DNA of 64,000 nucleotides from Flammeovirgaceae bacterium UBA6059 (lineage in GTDB: Bacteria > Bacteroidota > Bacteroidia > Cytophagales > Cyclobacteriaceae): assembly GCA_002435755.1 (NCBI GenBank), contig DIYH01000030.1, positions 62,001-126,000 on the forward strand. Direction: 5' to 3'. The translations under genes were made by a program, and so were the position numbers. The notes beneath the pieces were generated by a model. That model was not told the DNA's origin and ran no database searches. It was given only the letters and a program-made list of their open reading frames with translations. This document shows, one piece after another, positions 1 through 6,617 of this stretch (positions are counted from its first letter, which is position 1; every line of letters starts with the position of its first letter).

Positions 1-578
1 CATTAGCATTAATGGAATCCCCATCCATTATCATCGGAGTATTTCTGGTAAGACAATTCGACTCCTCAGCATCGAGCGGAGCAAAGCGATTGGGCATCAG
101 TGAAACACTGCGAGAGGCCTTTACCAACGGCTCTGTGGTCATGATATTAGGTAGCTTGCTTATAGGCCTTCTGAGCGGGCAGAGGGGTTCGGAGGCCCTT
201 ACACCATTTACCAACGATATATTTAAAGGTATGCTTTGCTTCTTTTTGTTGGATATGGGCATACTAGCTGCCAATCGGGTAAGAGCACTGCGCAATGCCG
301 GCCCTTTCCTGATCATCTTCGCTATTATAGTGCCACTCATTCATGGGGTATTGTCAATCATCATATCCATGGCACTGGACATCACTGAGGGTAATGCGCT
401 TTTGCTCGCTGTGTTAGTATCCAGTGGGTCTTATATTGCCGTGCCTGCGGCATATCGCCTGGCCGTACCCAAAGCAAATCCGGGCTTGTATGTACCAATG
501 TCACTCGCCATTACATTCCCATTTAACATTATCCTGGGTATACCTCTGTATTTTTATTTGATCAATCAATTCCATTAG
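1..578 (+). CDS. sbtA: SbtA-like sodium-dependent bicarbonate transporter (C-terminal part)
   Basis: The frame is open from the window edge, so this is the C-terminal part of a longer gene; the first ATG at 12 is internal. About 190 residues are visible, with five or six hydrophobic segments. The stretches ALMESPSIIIGV and SSGSYIAVPAA, with a helix pair between them, resemble the second inverted repeat of the SbtA/DUF897 bicarbonate permease family. The next gene starts one base after the stop and encodes a PII-like protein, as in SbtA-SbtB pairs, which supports the call. The expected role is Na+-coupled bicarbonate uptake across the inner membrane. Substrate specificity in Bacteroidota members is inferred from the family. 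Confidence 0.85.
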   Translation, partial: LALMESPSIIIGVFLVRQFDSSASSGAKRLGISETLREAFTNGSVVMILGSLLIGLLSGQRGSEALTPFTNDIFKGMLCFFLLDMGILAANRVRALRNAGPFLIIFAIIVPLIHGVLSIIISMALDITEGNALLLAVLVSSGSYIAVPAAYRLAVPKANPGLYVPMSLAITFPFNIILGIPLYFYLINQFH

Positions 579-579
579 C

Positions 580-873
580 ATGAAACCTCTTAAAAAAGTA
601 GAGATTGTAGTCGGAGCAAAAGAGACTAAACAAGTCATTGAGATCCTTGAAGCTCAGAACCTTGCGAAATATACAATCATCAAAAACGCCTCGGGGAGAG
701 GTGACTCATGGGAAAGAGATGGTTTTGGGTTGTCTGACGTCTTCCAAAACCACTACTTGCTTTTTGCATGTACAGAAGAAGAATTCAACAAGGTAAAAGA
801 AGACATCCGTACCCTACTCAAGGACACTGGAGGGATATGTCTCATCAGTGATGTAATGTGGCTTAACCATTGA
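580..873 (+). CDS. sbtB: PII-like regulatory protein, SbtB type
   Basis: A 97-residue ferredoxin-like-fold protein with the PII pattern: a beta strand KKVEIVVGAKETKQVIEILE, a glycine-rich loop with GRGDSWERDGFG, and a second half ending LISDVMWLNH. It starts one base after the transporter stop, so the two are translated together. SbtB proteins bind adenyl nucleotides and gate SbtA, which is established for cyanobacteria. This protein is short and ends without the cysteine-containing C-terminal extension of many cyanobacterial SbtB proteins, so redox control of that kind is not expected. The regulatory role here is inferred from context. Confidence 0.8.
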   Translation: MKPLKKVEIVVGAKETKQVIEILEAQNLAKYTIIKNASGRGDSWERDGFGLSDVFQNHYLLFACTEEEFNKVKEDIRTLLKDTGGICLISDVMWLNH

Positions 874-876
874 TGA

Positions 877-1779
877 ATGCTTACTAAAGAAGAAATAACC
901 GATTGGTTCAAGGGACTGCAGGATCGTATTTGCGATAGCTTGGAAAAAGCTGACGGAGGTGCCCACTTCGAAGAAGACCAGTGGAATCGACCTGGTGGAG
1001 GCGGTGGCAGGTCCAGGGTAATCAGAAATGGTAATGTATTAGAAAAAGGAGGGGTCAACTTCTCGGCCGTTTGGGGAAAGACACCTGAAGCCATTCTCAA
1101 AGCCTTAAAGCTCAAGGAAGCTGACTTTTACGCCACAGGAGTATCTATTGTCTTACATCCTATCAACCCGATGGTCCCCATCATTCATATGAATGTTCGG
1201 TACTTTGAGATGACGAATGGGGTCTATTGGTTTGGGGGAGGTATAGACTTGACACCACATTATGTAGACAAGGCGGATGCCACTCATTTTCATCAAAGGC
1301 TTAAGCAGGTTTGCGATAAACACGACCTTGGATATTATGCTAAGTTCAAGTCATGGGCCGATGACTACTTTTTCATCAAACATCGCGATGAAACCCGTGG
1401 AATAGGCGGGATATTCTTCGATCATCTCAAGGAAGGCCAGCAACATAGCAAAGACGAGATATGGAGCTTTGTGAAAGATGTAGGTGATACTTTTGTTCCG
1501 ATTTATACTCACTTTATGACTAAAAATCATGATTTGGCCTATGGAGAACAAGAGTTACAATGGCAGCAGTTGCGAAGGGGTAGATACGTCGAGTTTAACC
1601 TGGTGCTGGATAAAGGCACCAAGTTTGGCTTAGACACCAATGGCAGGATAGAGTCAATTTTGATGAGCTTACCTCCACTTGCCGGTTGGGAGTACAATTA
1701 TCAACTTGTAGCAGGCTCTAAAGAGGCTGAGACACAGGACCTGCTCATCAAAGGTTTAGATTGGACAAGCCATGATTGA
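877..1779 (+). CDS. hemF: Oxygen-dependent coproporphyrinogen III oxidase
   Basis: A 300-residue HemF, the usual length for the family. It converts coproporphyrinogen III to protoporphyrinogen IX with O2 in heme synthesis, in the cytosol. Clear family blocks are GGGIDLTPHYVD near residue 115, HRDETRGIGGIFFDHL near residue 168, and RRGRYVEFNLVLDKGTKFGL near residue 228, followed by ESILMSLPP. It starts three bases after the PII-like gene, so it may be read from the same transcript. An O2-requiring heme enzyme indicates aerobic growth, in keeping with the uptake hydrogenase further along. Confidence 0.97.
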   Translation: MLTKEEITDWFKGLQDRICDSLEKADGGAHFEEDQWNRPGGGGGRSRVIRNGNVLEKGGVNFSAVWGKTPEAILKALKLKEADFYATGVSIVLHPINPMVPIIHMNVRYFEMTNGVYWFGGGIDLTPHYVDKADATHFHQRLKQVCDKHDLGYYAKFKSWADDYFFIKHRDETRGIGGIFFDHLKEGQQHSKDEIWSFVKDVGDTFVPIYTHFMTKNHDLAYGEQELQWQQLRRGRYVEFNLVLDKGTKFGLDTNGRIESILMSLPPLAGWEYNYQLVAGSKEAETQDLLIKGLDWTSHD

Positions 1780-2332
1780 CTGGCTGGTCAACTTAGACAG
1801 AGCGCTCTTTGTCTTTCTTAATGGTATTCACCATCCGTCAATGGACCCAATAATGGTCTTCTTTAGCGCCAAACTTGTCTGGGTACCATTATATGCTTTT
1901 TTGATTTACCTGTTGTTCAAAAGGTTCCACAAACAGGGGTTCATTTATCTAATCGCTGTTTTGCTAGCTGTCGGAGCTGCGGATCAGCTGACCAGTACAT
2001 TGATGAAGCCAGGTTTCGAAAGGCTAAGGCCGTGTCATGATCCTGAGTTAATTGAGGTTACCAGAGTGGTAGACCGCTGTGGTGGTCGCTACGGTTTTGC
2101 CTCTGGGCATGCTGCGAATACGTTTATGCTCGCAGCTTTTTTCGTAGGAGTTTTTGCAGACAACAGACGAATGAGATGGTTGTTTCTCTGGTCAGCTTTG
2201 GTAGCCTACAGTCGCATCTACCTGGGCGTGCACTTCCCAGGTGACGTAATCGTTGGAGCACTACTTGGGGTGACTATCGGATACGGCTTCTTCTGGTCAG
2301 CCCGTAAGATAGCTGACGCTAGAGCAAATTGA
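1772..2332 (+). CDS. PAP2-superfamily membrane phosphatase
   Basis: A 186-residue integral membrane phosphatase. The three signature blocks of the type 2 phosphatidic acid phosphatase family are present: KPGFERLRP (KxxxxxxRP), the SGH block in GFASGHAANTF, and SRIYLGVHFPGD (SRxxxxxHxxxD). Five or six hydrophobic segments are visible. Likely substrates are undecaprenyl pyrophosphate or phosphatidylglycerol phosphate at the inner membrane, but the sequence does not choose between them. It overlaps the end of hemF by 8 bases, which suggests translational coupling, and its 3' end overlaps the convergent response-regulator gene by 14 bases. Confidence 0.9.
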   Translation: MIDWLVNLDRALFVFLNGIHHPSMDPIMVFFSAKLVWVPLYAFLIYLLFKRFHKQGFIYLIAVLLAVGAADQLTSTLMKPGFERLRPCHDPELIEVTRVVDRCGGRYGFASGHAANTFMLAAFFVGVFADNRRMRWLFLWSALVAYSRIYLGVHFPGDVIVGALLGVTIGYGFFWSARKIADARAN

Positions 2333-3020
2333 GTTTATTGAACAAGCGTTCTTTAAAGCTTGCACCTATCGGAATAGGCTTAGTGCCTATATGGGCATGC
2401 ATGTCTTCGATAAATTCTATCCTACGCGTGTTTACTATAAATGACCGGTGCACCCTGGAAAAGAGACTTCCCGGGAGCTTCCTTTCAATACCCTTCATTG
2501 TATGATGAACAATAAACTTGCCCTGATCGGTATTGAAAATAATATAGTCTGCAAGAGCTTCGACAAACATAATTTCTTGTAGCGGTAAACAGACCAATCT
2601 CGAGTCTGATTTTACAAAAATCTCTTTGAAGGACTCGGCGAGCAGTCGTTGTTTCTCAATGTTAGACTTGGCCTTGTCTGTAGCCTGAAGGAATCTATCA
2701 TACTCCAAAGGCTTGACCAAAAAGTCAGTGACGCTACCGGTGAATGCTTCTACTGCATACTTCTCTTCTGACGTGGTGAAGATAATCTGATAAGCACCTC
2801 CAAGCTTTTTCATCAGATCTATACCAGACATACCAGGCATCTGTATGTCCAAAAAGATGATGTCTACATCAGGGTTTTCCTGCTTGGTCAGTAGCTTAAA
2901 TGCCTCCTCACCGTTGGATAGTACGTGTGATATCTCGAGGTATTCCGTCTTCTTAACGAACTGCTCGACGACCTTTTGAGACATCTCCTCATCCTCTACG
3001 ATAATACATTTAAGGTTCAT
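2319..3020 (-). CDS. LytTR-family two-component response regulator
   Basis: A 233-residue regulator. The N-terminal receiver domain (about residues 1-120) has the acidic pair in VEDEE, the phospho-acceptor aspartate in IIFLDIQMPGMSG, the threonine in IIFTTSEEKYA and the lysine in VKPLEYDR. The C-terminal LytTR DNA-binding domain (about 135-233) has the typical KSDSRLVCLPLQEIMFVEALADY and FSRVHRSFIVN motifs. No histidine kinase is next to it, so its partner is elsewhere. It starts 13 bases after the ribE stop on the same strand and probably shares a transcript with ribE. Confidence 0.93.
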   Translation of the reverse strand: MNLKCIIVEDEEMSQKVVEQFVKKTEYLEISHVLSNGEEAFKLLTKQENPDVDIIFLDIQMPGMSGIDLMKKLGGAYQIIFTTSEEKYAVEAFTGSVTDFLVKPLEYDRFLQATDKAKSNIEKQRLLAESFKEIFVKSDSRLVCLPLQEIMFVEALADYIIFNTDQGKFIVHHTMKGIERKLPGSLFSRVHRSFIVNTRRIEFIEDMHAHIGTKPIPIGASFKERLFNKLNLL

Positions 3021-3033
3021 TTCTATTAGCTAA

Positions 3034-3624
3034 TTACTGATATCCATTTGTAATCCTAGCAATGTACTTGCCAATGATGTCAAATTCCAAATTTACAGCA
3101 TCACCTTTTTGTAAGCTATGGAAGTTGGTATGCTCATAAGTATAAGGTATGATGGCCACAGTAAAGCCCCCAGGTCGGGAGTTGAAACAAGTGAGACTAA
3201 CACCGTTTACGGTAATAGACCCTTTTTCCACAGTTACGTTGTTACCATTTTCGTCATAGCTGAAGTCAAATATCCAGCTTCCGTCCTTTTCTTCTATCGA
3301 CTCACAAAAACCCTTCTGGTCTACATGACCTTGTACAATATGACCATCAAATCGACCGTCCGCTAACATACATCGCTCCAGATTAACCTTGTCTCCCACT
3401 GACAGTCCACCGAGATTTGACTTGGTGAGTGTCTCGTCTATGGCGGTCACCTTATGCGTGTCATTCTCCAGGTGAATCACTGTAAGACATACACCATTAT
3501 GAGATAGACTCTGATCTATTTTTAGTTCCTGACTGAAATCCGATACGATCTCAAATGTTTTATTGGTTCCTTGCTGCTCGATGGCCACCACTCTCCCTAT
3601 TCCTTCTACTATTCCGGTAAACAT
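3034..3624 (-). CDS. ribE: Riboflavin synthase alpha subunit
   Basis: A 196-residue lumazine-binding protein with two similar barrel repeats. The N terminus MFTGIVEGIGRV is the family signature, and the second repeat opens with DGHIVQGHVDQKG. It makes riboflavin from two molecules of 6,7-dimethyl-8-ribityllumazine in the cytosol. Length and motifs are normal. A purine-rich stretch (GAGAAAGGAAAT) lies just before the ATG and may serve as a ribosome binding site. No FMN riboswitch is visible in the roughly 80 bases upstream. The LytTR regulator gene follows directly. Confidence 0.97.
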   Translation of the reverse strand: MFTGIVEGIGRVVAIEQQGTNKTFEIVSDFSQELKIDQSLSHNGVCLTVIHLENDTHKVTAIDETLTKSNLGGLSVGDKVNLERCMLADGRFDGHIVQGHVDQKGFCESIEEKDGSWIFDFSYDENGNNVTVEKGSITVNGVSLTCFNSRPGGFTVAIIPYTYEHTNFHSLQKGDAVNLEFDIIGKYIARITNGYQ

Positions 3625-3697
3625 ATTTCCTTTCTCTAAGACGATTTTCTTGTAGCAAAAGTCCTGGATGACCTCTTATAATCCAATCCAATTAGCA

Positions 3698-3705
3698 TAA
3701 TTTTG
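3698..3705 (+). promoter_or_regulatory. -7 promoter box of pcm, close to the start codon
   Basis: TAATTTTG matches the Bacteroidota -7 consensus TAnnTTTG exactly. Only six bases separate it from the ATG at 3712, which implies a very short leader or a leaderless transcript. Confidence 0.55.
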
Positions 3706-3711
3706 AATGGT

Positions 3712-4362
3712 ATGGTTGACAGCTATAAACACAAGGGCATGCGCAAATCCCTTGTCCGAATCATCAAGCAAAAAGGTATTGATAATCAAGCTGTTCTAAA
3801 AGCCATTGGTAAAGTGCCTCGACATTATTTTTTTGATGAGATATTCGTCGAGCACGCTTACCAGGATAAAGCATTCCCGATAGGTGAAGGACAGACTATA
3901 TCCCAACCGTATACCGTAGCATTTCAGACACAACTGTTAGGTGTAGCTCCAGGTGATAGGGTGCTGGAAATAGGTACTGGTTCTGGATATCAGGCTTGCA
4001 TTCTATGTGAGCTAGGGGTAAAACTGTACACCATTGAGTTCCAACGTAAGCTCTACTCAGAAGCCAAGGTAATGCTACCGCAAATGGGTTATCAGCCAAT
4101 GCTTTTTCATGGGGATGGGTCACTTGGTCTTCCACAGTTTGCGCCTTATGATGCAATAATTGTAACTGCCGGAGCGCCATCCATACCATCTGCATTAGTC
4201 AAGCAGCTAAAGGATGGAGGCAGACTGATTATTCCGGTAGGAGACAACCGATCTCAGAAGATGGTGAAGTTGACTAAAGTCAATGAAAAGCAAATAAAGA
4301 AAGAGGAATTTGATAGATTCAGTTTTGTACCATTACTCGGTGCAGAAGGCTGGGATAAATAA
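3712..4362 (+). CDS. pcm: Protein-L-isoaspartate O-methyltransferase
   Basis: A 216-residue SAM-dependent methyltransferase that repairs isoaspartyl residues in aged proteins. The post-I glycine motif VLEIGTGSGYQACIL lies near residue 88, preceded by the family block IGEGQTISQPYTVAFQTQLL. The C-terminal GGRLIIPVGD is also typical. The frame is open to a TTG at 3703, but that codon overlaps the -7 promoter box, so the ATG at 3712 is preferred. The thioesterase gene follows after four bases. Confidence 0.95.
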   Translation: MVDSYKHKGMRKSLVRIIKQKGIDNQAVLKAIGKVPRHYFFDEIFVEHAYQDKAFPIGEGQTISQPYTVAFQTQLLGVAPGDRVLEIGTGSGYQACILCELGVKLYTIEFQRKLYSEAKVMLPQMGYQPMLFHGDGSLGLPQFAPYDAIIVTAGAPSIPSALVKQLKDGGRLIIPVGDNRSQKMVKLTKVNEKQIKKEEFDRFSFVPLLGAEGWDK

Positions 4363-4366
4363 ACAT

Positions 4367-4885
4367 ATGTCAAAAAAGAAAAAACTTGCAAAAGCTTCAA
4401 AGGTCATCATGACAGAGCTGGTATTGCCCAATGATACTAATACGCTCAACAATCTTATGGGTGGGCGGCTCATGCACTGGATGGATATCGTATCGGCCAT
4501 AGCCGCGCAGAAGCATTCTAACAGGATCGTGGTAACCGCATCGGTAGATAATGTGTCCTTCAGCAAACCCATTCAGCTTGGCAATGTGGTGACCCTCACT
4601 GCTCAGGTCACCCGGAGCTTTAGTTCTTCTATGGAGGTATATATAGAGGTGACTGCAGAGGATATACCGGGCAACAAAAAACTGGAAAGCAACAGTGCAT
4701 TTTTCACTTTCGTTGCAGTGGATCAGTCTGGGAGACCGATAGATGTGCCAGAAGTAGTACCCGAAACAGAACAGGAGAAAGAGCACTACGAAGGCGCTCT
4801 CAGAAGAAGGCAGTTGCGTCTTGTACTTGCTAAGCGCATGGAGCCAAATGATGCAACTGAGTTGAAGTCCCTGTTTGACATTTGA
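4367..4885 (+). CDS. Acyl-CoA thioesterase, hotdog fold (YciA/ACOT type)
   Basis: A 172-residue single hotdog-fold protein. The sequence NNLMGGRLMHWMDIVSAIAA matches the active-site helix of the YciA/BACH acyl-CoA thioesterases, and VVTASVDNVSFSKPIQLGNVVTLTAQV forms the following strands. It would hydrolyse acyl-CoA to free CoA and fatty acid in the cytosol. The frame extends upstream into pcm, but the ATG at 4367, four bases after the pcm stop, fits both the spacing and the family N terminus. A charged C-terminal tail of about 45 residues follows the fold. The substrate chain length cannot be read from the sequence. Confidence 0.9.
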   Translation: MSKKKKLAKASKVIMTELVLPNDTNTLNNLMGGRLMHWMDIVSAIAAQKHSNRIVVTASVDNVSFSKPIQLGNVVTLTAQVTRSFSSSMEVYIEVTAEDIPGNKKLESNSAFFTFVAVDQSGRPIDVPEVVPETEQEKEHYEGALRRRQLRLVLAKRMEPNDATELKSLFDI

Positions 4886-4888
4886 TAT

Positions 4889-5443
4889 ATGGAGGAGAAC
4901 CAGGGCTACTTAAAGTATTTAATCAATGAGCAGATCTATGTCGTCAAAGAACCCGAGCTCGTAGTTGCTGATGACACGGAGACATCACTAGCTGAAAGTC
5001 GAATTGAAAAGGTGGTCAAGGACGAGCCTATTCTTGAAGCCATAAAACCTGAAACTTCCCAGGAGAAAGAAGTACTGACTGAACCGACTCAAAAACTCCT
5101 GGTGGTATACAAGTATCCAGAATCAGAGCCTTTACCCACCAATCTAAAAAAGCTCATGCTTAAGATCATAGAGGCTGTAGGAATAGATGTAATGACAGGT
5201 GTTTATGTCAATTCGAGTTTTAAACCTCTCCCGGATCAATTGCTAGATTTTGAGAACATACTTGTCTTTGGAAAAGACATCACTTTGAAGCTAGAAGATA
5301 GTCCGCAAAGCCAGCCATACCGAATGGAGACTGTGTCCTTAACCCGTATACTCACGGCAGATGCGTTGATAGATTTGGATCAGCAAATACCACTTAAGAG
5401 GCAACTCTGGGCTGAGTTGCAAAGGATGTTTCCAAAGAACTAA
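4889..5443 (+). CDS. Conserved hypothetical protein, possibly HolD (psi)-like
   Basis: A 184-residue protein of no certain family. Residues 1-70 are acidic and low in complexity. From about residue 72 the sequence looks like a folded Rossmann-like domain: KLLVVYKYPESEPLPTN, then a helix KKLMLKIIEAVGI, ENILVFGKDI, and an end reading PLKRQLWAELQRMFPKN. This order, and especially the C-terminal ALWQ-like helix followed by FP, resembles the psi subunit of DNA polymerase III (HolD of Enterobacteria ends ARAALWQQI and then FFP). That link is my inference from remembered motifs. It starts three bases after the thioesterase and is convergent with the lipoprotein gene, overlapping it by four bases. 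Confidence 0.5.
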   Translation: MEENQGYLKYLINEQIYVVKEPELVVADDTETSLAESRIEKVVKDEPILEAIKPETSQEKEVLTEPTQKLLVVYKYPESEPLPTNLKKLMLKIIEAVGIDVMTGVYVNSSFKPLPDQLLDFENILVFGKDITLKLEDSPQSQPYRMETVSLTRILTADALIDLDQQIPLKRQLWAELQRMFPKN

Positions 5444-6540
5444 CCGAAAATCTCCTCTAACTTCGCAGTAAGTGCTTCTCCCCGTAAGTTCTTAGCAATA
5501 ATCCTGCCCTCAGGATCTAGAAGGAAAGTTGCTGGAATTGCACTCACTTTATAACGCTTTGCCGCTTCTGAGTTCCAATACTTGAGGTCTGAAACATGCT
5601 TCCAGGGCAGACCATCTGCAGCTATTGCGCCGAGCCAGTCGTCTCGCTTACGATCCAAGGAGACCCCAAAGACTTCAAATCCTTTATCAGCAAACCTGTT
5701 GTAGGCTTTCACTACCGTAGGGTTCTCAACCCTGCAAGGTCGACACCAAGCAGCCCAAAAATCAATCAATACATACTTACCTCTCAGCGAGCTCAGCGCC
5801 AGATCATCGCCTTCAGGTGATGGTAGTTTAATGTCCGGAGCTACAGAACCAATAGCCGTTACAGCCATTGCATTGACCTTGGCTACTATGGAAGCAGTGT
5901 ATGGGCTATTGGGGAGAGCTGTCTCGAACCTTCTGGCCAGACTATCAAGGAAAGGAAACACGGCCTCTTCATCCTGAAAATAACTTACCGCAAACACAGC
6001 AGCAATCGAGTTGTTCATCGACCATATCATTTCCTTCAGTTCCGAAGTGTTCTTATTCTGTAGGTAGACAAACTGACTCTGTATGCCTTGAACAGTTTCC
6101 ATATCTCCTGAAGACCTTGCCTGCACAAATTCAGCCTGCAACATTTGAACATTCTCCTGGAACCTCTTTGCTGATTCTCTCGCTGATGTCAAATACTCTG
6201 TATCTACAGAACCAGTCACCTCTGCATCTCCATTAGCCTGATCACCAGAGGCTACCACCTTTACGTCAGTGTCTGTCAATATTAGGTTAACATATTGGCG
6301 CTCGCTGATATTGAGACGAAAGAAAGTCGGCTCGGTGACTTCTACTCTACCGGAATACTTGCCCTCCGCATCCAGCATGAATGAATCCTGGACAATCACA
6401 CCTTTATCCCACACCTTCTCCAGTTTTACTAAAGAACCCTGAGGATTGGTTACATGTAGATCTAACGCGATAGTATTCTCTGGAATGCTTTCACAAGAAA
6501 ACAGTAGCGCTGCTATAAGGAGGGAAATAAGATTTTTCAT
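5440..6540 (-). CDS. TlpA-like thioredoxin-family lipoprotein with DUF4369-type N terminus
   Basis: A 366-residue predicted lipoprotein. The signal peptide MKNLISLLIAALLFSCES ends in a lipobox with the cysteine at residue 16. An N-terminal beta-rich domain of the DUF4369 type covers about residues 25-115, then a helical linker, and a C-terminal AhpC/TSA-thioredoxin domain from about 225 with the redox motif WAAWCRPCR and a cis-proline in SAIPATF. The frame extends 17 codons upstream, but the ATG at 6540 begins the signal peptide and is preferred. It probably reduces or exchanges disulfides in periplasmic proteins. Such proteins are common in Bacteroidota, and their partners are mostly unknown. 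Confidence 0.88.
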   Translation of the reverse strand: MKNLISLLIAALLFSCESIPENTIALDLHVTNPQGSLVKLEKVWDKGVIVQDSFMLDAEGKYSGRVEVTEPTFFRLNISERQYVNLILTDTDVKVVASGDQANGDAEVTGSVDTEYLTSARESAKRFQENVQMLQAEFVQARSSGDMETVQGIQSQFVYLQNKNTSELKEMIWSMNNSIAAVFAVSYFQDEEAVFPFLDSLARRFETALPNSPYTASIVAKVNAMAVTAIGSVAPDIKLPSPEGDDLALSSLRGKYVLIDFWAAWCRPCRVENPTVVKAYNRFADKGFEVFGVSLDRKRDDWLGAIAADGLPWKHVSDLKYWNSEAAKRYKVSAIPATFLLDPEGRIIAKNLRGEALTAKLEEIFG

Positions 6541-6617
6541 TCTACTATGAAGATAATCTAGTCTACTTAGAAACCTCAACGCTAACCGCAAAATAACGGT
6601 TTACTATCATCAAGCTT

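Noticed and set aside
3896..4195. A 99-codon minus-strand frame inside pcm, and similar long shadow frames inside alaS, hypF, metF and metH
   Set aside because: Each is fully covered by a strongly supported gene on the other strand or in another frame and has no family resemblance.
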